Positions 40,776-48,435 of a stretch of 63,177 nucleotides of DNA are shown piece after piece. The notes under the pieces were generated by a model. That model searched no databases and had not been told where the DNA came from. It was given only the letters and a program-made list of their open reading frames with translations. A program made the position numbers and the translations under genes. Position 1 is the first letter of the stretch; each line of letters begins with the position of its first letter. Origin of the DNA: Qaidamihabitans albus (GTDB lineage: Bacteria > Actinomycetota > Actinomycetes > Mycobacteriales > Pseudonocardiaceae); assembly GCF_016464705.1 (NCBI RefSeq), contig NZ_JAEHOB010000024.1:1-63177 (forward strand), in the 5' to 3' direction.

Positions 40776-40964
40776 ATGCGAGCATCCGTGGGAGACCAGA
40801 TTCGCGTGCACGGCCGCGTGGTCGGCGCGGGCGAGCAGCACGGAGAGATCATGGAGGTACGCGGCGAGGACGGCAGGCCGCCCTACCTCGTCCGGTTCTC
40901 CGACGGGCACGAGGGCCTGATGTTCCCCGGCCCCGACTGCGAGGTGCTGGAGCGGACTCGCTGA
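40776..40964 (+). CDS. DUF1918 domain protein
   Basis: 62-residue complete protein, all DUF1918: MRASVGDQIRVHG at the start and PYLVRFSDGHEGLMFPGPD at the end, a small beta-barrel (SH3-like) fold by family. GGAGGTG lies 7 nt before the ATG. A strong terminator follows. Function unknown; it is common in actinomycetes. Confidence 0.92.
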   Translation: MRASVGDQIRVHGRVVGAGEQHGEIMEVRGEDGRPPYLVRFSDGHEGLMFPGPDCEVLERTR

Positions 40965-40969
40965 TCCGC

Positions 40970-41002
40970 CGGGCCTGGCGGGCGCACCGCCCGCCAGGCC
41001 CG
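40970..41002 (+). terminator. Strong terminator after the DUF1918 gene
   Basis: A perfect 15-bp stem CGGGCCTGGCGGGCG / CGCCCGCCAGGCCCG with a 3-nt loop, starting 6 nt after the stop codon. It lacks a T tract, as is usual in high-GC actinomycetes. Confidence 0.8.
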
Positions 41003-41185
41003 CCACGACGCGGCGCCGCTGACCGGCCGGACGTGGGCGTCCTCACGTCCCACCGGGGATGACACGGCGGCCGAATTCGGTTGGACTGGACGTAGGCAGT
41101 CCGGCGACATCGGGGTCAGACGCTGGCCTGTCTATTTTTATGCCCCTTTACTTTATCGATCCAGAACGTTTACGAAGGGAGAGCT

Positions 41186-42376
41186 GTGCCCGTCGCGCTG
41201 CTCGCGCTCGCCGTCGGTGCCTTCGGCATCGGCACCACCGAATTCGTCATGATGGGCGTACTGCCCGAGGCGGCCGCCGACTTCGGCGTCTCCATCCCCG
41301 CGGCCGGCTATCTGATCTCCGGCTACGCACTGGGTGTGGTGGTCGGCGCGCCGCTGCTCACGGCCGTCGCGATGCGGCTGCCCCGCAAGACCATGCTGCT
41401 GTCGATGATGGGGCTGTTCACCGCGGGCAACGTCCTGTTCGCCCTGTCCCCGAACCACGAGCTCGGCGTGGTGTTCCGCTTCCTCGCCGGGCTGCCGCAC
41501 GGCGCGTTCTTCGGGGCCGGGGCCGTCGTCGCGTCCAGCCTGGTCGCCAAGGGCGACCGCGCCAAGGCGGTCTCGATGATGTTCATGGGCCTGACGCTGG
41601 CCAACGTGGTCGGCGTGCCGCTGGGCACCCTGCTCGGCCAGCAGGTCGGCTGGCGTGCCACGTTCGGCGTGGTCGCCGTGATCGGCCTCGCCGCGCTGGC
41701 CAGCATCGCCAAGCTGGTCCCGCACCAGGGCCGACCCGAGGTGACGTCCCTGCGCGTGGAGCTCGGCGCGTTCCGCCGCCCGCAGGTCTGGCTCGCGCTG
41801 GCGATCGTCACCTTCGGCCTCGGCGGGGTGTTCGCGTGCCTGAGCTACGTGACGCCGATGCTGACCGGCATCACCGGGTACGCGCCCGCCAACGTGACCC
41901 TGCTGCTGGCACTGGCCGGGCTCGGCATGACGCTGGGCAACTTCCTCGGCGGCAGGCTCGCCGACCGGGCGCTGATGCCCGGCCTGTACGGCGCGATGCT
42001 GGCGCTGGGGACGATCCTCGCCGTGTTCACGGTGACGGCACAGAGCAAGGTCGGCGCCGCGGTCACGATCTTCCTGGTCGGCGTGGCCGGCTTCATGATC
42101 GCCCCGATGATGCAGGCACGGATCATGGAGAAGGCGGGCGGCGCGCCGTCGATGGTCTCGGCGGCCGTGCAGTCCGCGTTCAACATCGCCAACTCGATCG
42201 GCGCCTACCTCGGCGGCCTGGTGATCGCGGGAGGGCTCGGCCTGGTGTCGCCCAACTGGGTCGGCGCCATGCTCGCCGTGCTGGGACTGAGCCTGGCCGC
42301 GGTGTCCGGCGGCCTGGACCGCCGCGAGGCCGCGGGCACGCCGGAACCGGCCCCCGCGCTGGCGACCGCCGGCTGA
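41186..42376 (+). CDS. MFS drug exporter, Cmx/AraJ-like
   Basis: 396-residue MFS permease of the DHA1 group with 12 hydrophobic segments. The opening GAFGIGTTEFVMMGVLPEAA is the hallmark of the AraJ/Cmx/YdhP branch, which includes chloramphenicol exporters. The GTG at 41186 follows GAAGGGAG. A relatively AT-rich stretch (41130-41170, TATTTTTATGCCCC and TTTACTTTATC) lies upstream, unlike the surrounding DNA, and may hold the promoter. Confidence 0.92.
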   Translation: MPVALLALAVGAFGIGTTEFVMMGVLPEAAADFGVSIPAAGYLISGYALGVVVGAPLLTAVAMRLPRKTMLLSMMGLFTAGNVLFALSPNHELGVVFRFLAGLPHGAFFGAGAVVASSLVAKGDRAKAVSMMFMGLTLANVVGVPLGTLLGQQVGWRATFGVVAVIGLAALASIAKLVPHQGRPEVTSLRVELGAFRRPQVWLALAIVTFGLGGVFACLSYVTPMLTGITGYAPANVTLLLALAGLGMTLGNFLGGRLADRALMPGLYGAMLALGTILAVFTVTAQSKVGAAVTIFLVGVAGFMIAPMMQARIMEKAGGAPSMVSAAVQSAFNIANSIGAYLGGLVIAGGLGLVSPNWVGAMLAVLGLSLAAVSGGLDRREAAGTPEPAPALATAG

Positions 42377-42388
42377 GCCGCGGTCAGG

Positions 42389-42700
42389 TCAGCCGAGCGG
42401 ACCGCCGGTGATCGTCAGCGCCACGAACAGGATGAGCAGGCCGAAGCCCGCATAACTGAGCACGTCGACGAATCGGCTCCGGATCGTCAGCAGGCCGGCC
42501 TGCTCATCCGGCAGCGCGGCCCGCAGCACGGCGGCCACCAGCAGCGCACCGCCGATCAGCGCCGCGCCCTGCCGCCAGTGGTACTGCCAGATACGCAGTG
42601 CCGCGACGGCGACGAGCAGCATGACCACCGAGAACGGCAGGTGGACAAGGGCCCGGCGACGGTCCCAGCGGGGCTTGCCGGTCCGCACGGTCGCCGTCAC
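42389..42700 (-). CDS. DUF3017 membrane protein
   Basis: 103-residue small membrane protein with three hydrophobic segments (about 23-40, 45-62, 80-98). This family usually lies directly after folD in actinomycetes, and here its GTG overlaps the folD stop by 4 bp. Function unknown. Confidence 0.9.
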   Translation of the reverse strand: MTATVRTGKPRWDRRRALVHLPFSVVMLLVAVAALRIWQYHWRQGAALIGGALLVAAVLRAALPDEQAGLLTIRSRFVDVLSYAGFGLLILFVALTITGGPLG

Positions 42701-43551
42701 CGCGCCGCGGCCCGCTCGGCGGCCTCGACCACGTTGGCGATCAGCATGGCCCGCGTCATCGGGCCGACCCCGCCGGGGTTCGGCGACAGGTAGCCTGCGA
42801 CCTCCTCGGCGCCCGGCGCCACGTCACCGGCCGGCCTGCCGTCCACCCGCGAGACACCGACGTCCAGCACGGCCGCTCCCGGCTTGATCATGTCGGGGGT
42901 GACGAGGCCGGGCGAGCCCGCTGCCGCCACCACGATGTCGGCGCGGCGTACCTCGGCGGCGAGGTCACGGGTGCCCGTGTGGCACAGCGTGACGGTGGCG
43001 TTCTCGCTGCGGCGGGTCAGCAGCAGGCCGATCGTCCTGCCGACGGTGATACCCCGGCCGACCACGGTGACGCGCGCGCCGTTCAACGGAACGTCGTAGC
43101 GGCGCAGCAGCTCGACGATGCCCAGCGGCGTGCATGGCAGCGGGCCGGGCTGGCCGAGCACGAGCCTGCCGAGGCTCACCGGGGCCAGCCCGTCGGCGTC
43201 CTTCTCGGGGTGAATGCGCTCGAGTACCGCATTGGTGTCCAGATGCCCCGGCAGCGGCAGCTGCACGATGTAGCCGGTGCACGCCGGGTCGGCGTTCAGT
43301 TCGTCGACGACCGCCTCGAGTTTGGCCTGGGAGACGTCGGCGGGCAGCTCGCGCCGGATCGAGTTCACCCCCACCTTTCCGCTGTCCGCGTGCTTCATCC
43401 GCACGTAGGCGTGGGAACCGGGGTCGTCGCCGACCAGGACCGTCGCCAGGCCGGGCGTGATGCCCCGCTCGGCGAGCGCGGCCACCCGGGGAGCGAGCTC
43501 CCCGAAAATGGCGTCCTTGGTGGCCTTGCCGTCGAGAACAGTCGCCGTCAC
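42697..43551 (-). CDS. folD: Methylenetetrahydrofolate dehydrogenase / cyclohydrolase
   Basis: 284-residue bifunctional one-carbon enzyme interconverting 5,10-methylene- and 10-formyl-THF. The catalytic region [13 protein letters not shown] is near residue 50, a position where FolD enzymes usually read YVRxKx[10 protein letters not shown] and the NADP-binding [13 protein letters not shown] are standard. The GTG at 43551 gives the usual VTATVLDGK start. It supplies the formyl-THF used by purN and purH, also in this window. Confidence 0.95.
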   Translation of the reverse strand: MTATVLDGKATKDAIFGELAPRVAALAERGITPGLATVLVGDDPGSHAYVRMKHADSGKVGVNSIRRELPADVSQAKLEAVVDELNADPACTGYIVQLPLPGHLDTNAVLERIHPEKDADGLAPVSLGRLVLGQPGPLPCTPLGIVELLRRYDVPLNGARVTVVGRGITVGRTIGLLLTRRSENATVTLCHTGTRDLAAEVRRADIVVAAAGSPGLVTPDMIKPGAAVLDVGVSRVDGRPAGDVAPGAEEVAGYLSPNPGGVGPMTRAMLIANVVEAAERAAAR

Positions 43552-43826
43552 GTGGCCGATTGTTCCAAAGCGGCACGGTGGCGCCCGCCCCGCCCGTGCC
43601 GTTCGCCGGGCGTCCTGTCCGCGGCGGCTCCCGGACCAGGCCGGTACGGGCGGTAGCGGCGCCGGGTCACCGCCGGACACGACCACTGACGCCGGTCGCC
43701 CGGTAGAGTGAGATGTGACACGGCACACCGCGTATGGGTGGTCGAGCGGCACCCTATACCAGCCCACCGGGCGGCAATGCGCACATGTGCCGTGCATTGA
43801 AGCCATCTATTAGCCAAGATGTTCTC

Positions 43827-46100
43827 GTGGCTCAACCGACCCAGCTGAACGCGACCGAGCAGGACACCCTGGTCAAGCAGATCGGCCTCGCCTTGCTGCG
43901 GGCCGCCCCGCGCGACTGGCGGCGGGTGATCGCGGAGTACCGCGCGGTAGGGAGGTACCACGAACTGACCGGGGAGATCGTCACCGCCGACGGCTCGACC
44001 CAGGAGTGGGTGGCGACGCACGACATCGCGACCCTCTTCGGCAGGCTCCGCGCCGGGATGTACCGCGAGGGCCGGGGCACCTGGTTCAACGCCCGTTACC
44101 AGCTGGATCACCCGTCCAGCTACAACCTCGAGTACGACCGTGAGGAGCCGCGGTGGGACCTCATGCCGCCGCCGCAGGCCTACGCGGACGAGCTGCGCAT
44201 GTTCCCGCGCAGCGAGGACAACGTGCCCGACTGGCTGATGCGCCGGATGTCCGGCCTCGGTCCGGAGCGGCCGGGACCACGGTTCCGGATGGCCCGGATC
44301 TTCGACGGCGCCGGGCCGAACGGCCGCCCGGTCATCAACCGGCCGGAACTCGACGCCGAGGAGCAGGACCGGCTGCTCGACTACCTCGACGGCGCGCCCG
44401 TGGTGCTGCCGGGCCGCGGTTACGACCTCGACCGGCTGGCGAGCACCACGGAGAGCACCGTCCCGATCGCCTTCCACAGCGACGGCGTGTGGATCTGGCC
44501 CGCGGCCGTCAACTACTACCTGCGGGAGTACGGCGTCGCACCGGAGCCGGACCTCGTCCAGCACATCCGCGCCGCCGGGTTCAGCATCCCGGACGTGCCG
44601 GAGCCGGTGCGGCAGGCCGCGTCGGCGCACATCACCAGGGGCGGGCCGCCGCAGCAGCGTCCCGGCCCGCCGGCGATGGCCGAGCCGGAGCCGCCGCCTG
44701 AGGAGCCGCAGGCGCGGGAGGAGGAGCCGCCGTTCGAGGAGGAGTTCGCGCAGACCGACGCGGAGCTCACCCAGTTCGCTGCACCGCCGCAGTACGACGA
44801 GCCCTACCCCGGTGAGCTGGAGGACGCCGGTGAGCACACCGACGTCGAGGACACCGGGCCGGTGGAGCAGGCCACCACGTACACGCCCGTTCCCGACCTT
44901 GCCGGTGGGCCGCCGACGACCATCACCTCGCCGCCGCCACCGCCGGTCACCCAGCATGCCGTGCAGGACCCACCGGCAGGGGACGAGGAGCCGGACGAGC
45001 CGCCGGTGGCCGAGCAGGAGACCGACCAGCGGCCCATTCCCGGCCGCGACCAGCTCGACCTCGACGAAAGTAGCCCGCCGACCCCGCCGACCCCGCCGAC
45101 GCAGTACTCGCCAGGACCGCACTCGCCAGGACCGCCCCCCGCGCCCGACGAGCCGGTACTCGACCGGCTGGAGGACCGGCTCGCGGAGCTGGGGGTGCCG
45201 GAGTCGGCCTACCGGATCGGTGAGCCCGCCGATCGCGGCTGGAGCATCGAGGAGGTCGCGGAGGGCTGGCGGGTCGGCTGGTACGACGGTGAGCTGACCA
45301 GCACGGCAGTGTTCGGCGACGCCGAGGACGCCGCCGCGTTCATGCTGGGCAAGGTGCTGCTGATGCCGGAGGGCGCCCGCGACCCGCAGCAGCCGCGGCC
45401 CGCCCCGGCCGGGAGCCGCGCGGACCCGGCTGCGGCACCGCCCGCACCCCCGGCGCAACCGGCCCAGTCGCCCCCGCTACCCCCGGTGCCGCAGCGCCCG
45501 GTGACGGCGACGCTGTCGCCGGAGATGGCGACGGGCGTCCGGCCACCGGCCCGGGAGTCCGCCCCGGCGGAGCCGCCCGCGCGGCCCGCCGCCGCACGCG
45601 AGGAGCAGGCCGGTGCCGGCGCGCCCCGCGGTGCACCGATGGCCGCGCCCGCGGCCCCGCGCCCGGCACCACAGGCTCCCCCGCGCCGGGGCGAGGGCGG
45701 GCGGCCCGGTCAGGACAACCAGGAGCAGCGGCAGCCGGGCGGACAGCAGTGGCCGATCCAGCCGATGGCCGGTGAGCCGCCGCTCACGCTGTTCCGCGGC
45801 AAGGAGCTGCGCGAACTGCCCGCGGGGAGCGAGCTGGACCGCTTCGGTGGGCCGAACGGCAATCTCACCTACGCGGCGGGCACGCCGTTCGAGGAGCGGT
45901 CACTGGTCCCGGAATGGGTGAGCAGGCCGTATCACGTCTACCGCGTGCAGCGTCCGCTGGAGGCGCTGGCCGGGGTCGCGATCCCCTGGTTCAACCAGCC
46001 CGGCGGCGGTGCCGCCTACCTGCTGCCCGCGTCGATCGAGGAGCTCCTCGCCGAAGGTGACCTGATCGAGCTGGAACCGGGCGAGCCGCCCATCGACTGA
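43827..46100 (+). CDS. TNT-domain NAD glycohydrolase-like protein with N-terminal YezG-like domain
   Basis: 757-residue multidomain protein without signal peptide. Residues about 5-110 (QIGLALLRAAPRDWRRV ... GKGTWF-like segment RGTWFNARY) resemble YezG-type immunity domains. A second globular region covers about 110-250. A Pro/Glu-rich linker (about 265-420) leads to a small domain (about 430-510). After another Pro-rich linker comes a C-terminal domain (about 660-750) similar to the tuberculosis necrotizing toxin, with AGTPFEERSLVPEW and PWFNQPGGGAAY, where Q724 matches the NAD-site glutamine of TNT. The GTG at 43827 is chosen because it opens the conserved region; no good ribosome site is visible. 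It is convergent with the pentapeptide gene. Confidence 0.85.
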   Translation: MAQPTQLNATEQDTLVKQIGLALLRAAPRDWRRVIAEYRAVGRYHELTGEIVTADGSTQEWVATHDIATLFGRLRAGMYREGRGTWFNARYQLDHPSSYNLEYDREEPRWDLMPPPQAYADELRMFPRSEDNVPDWLMRRMSGLGPERPGPRFRMARIFDGAGPNGRPVINRPELDAEEQDRLLDYLDGAPVVLPGRGYDLDRLASTTESTVPIAFHSDGVWIWPAAVNYYLREYGVAPEPDLVQHIRAAGFSIPDVPEPVRQAASAHITRGGPPQQRPGPPAMAEPEPPPEEPQAREEEPPFEEEFAQTDAELTQFAAPPQYDEPYPGELEDAGEHTDVEDTGPVEQATTYTPVPDLAGGPPTTITSPPPPPVTQHAVQDPPAGDEEPDEPPVAEQETDQRPIPGRDQLDLDESSPPTPPTPPTQYSPGPHSPGPPPAPDEPVLDRLEDRLAELGVPESAYRIGEPADRGWSIEEVAEGWRVGWYDGELTSTAVFGDAEDAAAFMLGKVLLMPEGARDPQQPRPAPAGSRADPAAAPPAPPAQPAQSPPLPPVPQRPVTATLSPEMATGVRPPARESAPAEPPARPAAAREEQAGAGAPRGAPMAAPAAPRPAPQAPPRRGEGGRPGQDNQEQRQPGGQQWPIQPMAGEPPLTLFRGKELRELPAGSELDRFGGPNGNLTYAAGTPFEERSLVPEWVSRPYHVYRVQRPLEALAGVAIPWFNQPGGGAAYLLPASIEELLAEGDLIELEPGEPPID

Positions 46101-46125
46101 CGGGCACTGACCGGCACTGACTGGC

Positions 46126-46719
46126 TCAGTGCACGACGAGGCCGTGCGCGGCGGCATAGGCGACCGCCGTGTCCAGGTCGACGTGTGCACCGGTGAACTC
46201 GGCGTGCCGGAGCCCGTCGGCGTCCAGCCGGGCGCCACGCAGGTCGGCGCCGAGGAGTTTCGTGCCGCGCAGCCGCGCCGCGGTCAGGTCGGCGCCGCGC
46301 AGATCGGCGTCGGTGAGGTCGGCATCGGTGAGGTTGGCCTCGGCGAAACGCAGCCCGGAGAGATCGCATTTCTTGAGGACGGCGCCGCCGAGCGAGGCGA
46401 GGGAGAGGTCGCAGTCCCGCAGCGTGATGGGGCGCATCCGGCAACCCACGAACGACGTGCCGAGCAGTGAGCAGCCGGTCCACTCGGTGTCGCCGAGAAC
46501 GGTCCTGTTGAACCTGCACGACCGGAACGCCGACGCGCGGTGCCGCGACTCCCCGAGGTCGGCGCGGGTGAAGTCGCACTCGTCGAACGTGCAGCCCGCG
46601 GTGACCAGGCCCCGCAGATCGGCCTCGGTGAAGTCGCAGCGCACGAACTGGCGTTTCTCCCACCGCGCCCCGGGCAGCACGGCGTCGCGGTAGTCCTCGT
46701 TCACCTCCGGCTCGGTCAT
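46126..46719 (-). CDS. Pentapeptide-repeat protein
   Basis: 197-residue protein built mainly of A(D/N)Lxx repeats (FTEADLRG, FTRADLGE, ANLTDADLTDADLRGADLTAARL and so on, spanning about residues 25-180) that form a right-handed quadrilateral beta-helix. Family members include gyrase-protecting proteins such as MfpA and Qnr, but also many unrelated ones. It starts 34 bp after the reverse transcriptase stop on the same strand and is probably co-transcribed with the retron. There is no transmembrane segment. Confidence 0.93.
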   Translation of the reverse strand: MTEPEVNEDYRDAVLPGARWEKRQFVRCDFTEADLRGLVTAGCTFDECDFTRADLGESRHRASAFRSCRFNRTVLGDTEWTGCSLLGTSFVGCRMRPITLRDCDLSLASLGGAVLKKCDLSGLRFAEANLTDADLTDADLRGADLTAARLRGTKLLGADLRGARLDADGLRHAEFTGAHVDLDTAVAYAAAHGLVVH

Positions 46720-46753
46720 CGGTCGAGCCTGGCACAACGCGGGACCGGCCGGA

Positions 46754-48216
46754 TCACCAGGCGATGCGGTAGAACATGGCCCGCAGCCGCGCGGCCCGTA
46801 CCGGGTGGGTGGCACCGATCCAGGCGATCCTGCCGAGCAGGTGGGCCCGGTAGTCCGGGTGTCCGTGCCGGTTCTGGGTCTCGGGCCCGGCGCGCAGGCA
46901 GTTGTGCAGCGTGGCGCGCAGCGCGTCGTACTCCTCGCGTGGCGCGGCGGGCGAGGAGTTGACGACGAGGCCCGCGACGCGCTGGCGCTGGTGCGCCCCG
47001 GCGATCGACGTCTTCGACTCGCGTACGCGGAATCCCTCCCCCCCCCCCCGGCGATCCGGCGGACCCCGGGCAGCAGCCGGTGCAGCGGCAGGCTCGCGGC
47101 CCCGGAGAAGGCCAGGTCATCCGCGTAGCGCGTGTAGGAGGCGCCGAGCGACCTGGCCAGTCCGGCGAGCCGCACGTCCACGTGGTGCGCCACGGCGTTG
47201 GCGACCGCGGGCGAGGACGGCGCGCCCTGCGGCAGGTGCGCGCCGGCGAGCCGGTGCAGCAGCCTGCGATGCGCCGGATCACCGTGCCCCGCCGGGGCCC
47301 GGCCGAGCACGTCGACCGGAGCGGCGGTGGTGAGCAGTCCGGCGAGTGCGGCCGCCACGGCGGGCGGGTAACCGGCGAGGCGTAGCAGGCCGCGGACCCG
47401 GGCAGCCGACACGGCAGCGAAGAATCCCTCCAGGTCCATGCGGACGACGAGCGCCCGCCCGGCGTGCGGTGCGGCACAGGTGGCCGCCGAACGCCCCGGC
47501 CGGAAGCCGTGGGCCACGTCGTGCACCGGCAGCGCCGCGAGGACGTGCCGGGCGACTCTGCGCTGCAGCTCGGCCAGCCGCGGTTTCGGCTGTTCCAGCA
47601 ACCGCACGCCGCCGGCGCGGGTGGGCACCCAGCGATGGCGGTAGTGCCGCAACGGCGTGCCGGCCCGCCGGTTCCACCCGCCGGTGTCGGCGAACCAGTC
47701 CAGCTCGCCGGGGGTCAGGTCCAGCGCGAGCGCGCACTCCGCGGCCGTCCGCCAGCGCGGCACGTCCCACCGCCACACCGGCATCGGTGGCAGCAGGGGC
47801 ATCGGGGAGCGGCCCGCACCGGGCAGGGTGCGCACGGGCAGCGGCGGTGCCAGCCGGATCGACGAGGCGACCCGGCCGATGTCGTCGGGAGGCCCGCTCG
47901 GGTACCTGTGCACGAGCCGGGCGGCGAGCTCGTCCGCGTCATCGGCGTCCAGCAGGGTGCGCCGGGTGAGCCGCGCGGCGAGCTCGCGACGGTCCCACGG
48001 TCCCGGCAGCGCGACCGTGGCCAGGTCGAGTGCCTGGTGGTCGCGCTGTTCCACCCGCCGGCGGCGCCGTCGGCGCGCACGGCCCCGCCAGTCGAGCGGC
48101 TGGTTCTCGTCGCCGCTCCCGGCACCCGTGTCGGCGCTGCCGGCACTGTCAGCACTGCCAGCACTACCGGCACGATCACCGTTGTCGTCGCAGCGGTCGC
48201 CGCCACCGGGATTCAC
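46754..48216 (-). pseudogene. Retron-type reverse transcriptase, frame broken at a C tract
   Basis: The protein is 487 residues once one base is added to the C tract at 47038-47049; as written the frame shifts after LLPGVRRIAGG. It has an N-terminal region of about 155 residues, then the reverse transcriptase domain: HGFRPGRS (about 236), motif 3 MDLEGFF (D261), LPQGAPSSP (328-336) and the catalytic YADD (364-367). After the tract the correct frame reads EGFRVRESKTSIAG, RQRVAGLVVNSSP and a normal C-terminus ending FYRIAW. Retron hallmarks appear as CAAPH (for NAxxH) and VAG (for VTG). The GTG at 48216 follows GAGGT by 8 nt. Length resembles the Myxococcus Mx162 enzyme. It is probably functional if the tract is misread; otherwise it is phase-variable or inactive. 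Confidence 0.88.
47038..47049. repeat. 12-base homopolymer C tract inside the reverse transcriptase gene
   Basis: Twelve consecutive C on the plus strand. With 13 or 10 bases the reverse transcriptase frame is continuous (RIAGGG-EGFRVRES). It may be a slippage site for phase variation, or a base-calling error. Confidence 0.9.
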
Positions 48217-48245
48217 CGGGCGGACCTCGTGACGTGGCCGAGGTG

Positions 48246-48400
48246 GGCGATGGGGAGGTGACCTCTTCTCCGTTCTTCCGCGCGCTCGGGCCACGCGAAG
48301 CATGCCGCCGCGCGTGGGGCGCCGTGCCTGTCCGATGTCGAGCTCCCCGGGGTTGCCCCGGAGTGGGTGGGTCCTCCCACCGGCTCACTTCCCCATCGCC
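48246..48400 (-). ncRNA. Candidate retron msr-msd RNA
   Basis: 155-nt region directly upstream of the reverse transcriptase gene. The a1 arm GGCGATGGGGAAGTGA (48400-48385) pairs with the a2 arm TCACCTCCCCATCGCC (48261-48246), 15 of 16 positions. Immediately after a1 comes GC, giving the AGC context in which the branching guanosine (48384) is expected. The msr part holds two hairpins, GGTGGG-AGGA-CCCACC (48381-48366) and CCGGGG-CAA-CCCCGG (48361-48347). The msd part holds CCACGCG-n13-CGCGTGG (48317-48291). a2 ends 29 nt before the GTG start. This order matches experimentally known retrons. Confidence 0.82.
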
Positions 48401-48435
48401 GCACGACACCGACCGTAACCGGTACTCCGGCGAAC

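Noticed and set aside
46126-48216. One continuous 725-codon frame joining reverse transcriptase and pentapeptide protein as a fusion
   Set aside because: The middle part is out of the true frame because of the C tract; the real reverse transcriptase ends at 46754 with its own stop and the pentapeptide gene has its own ATG at 46719.
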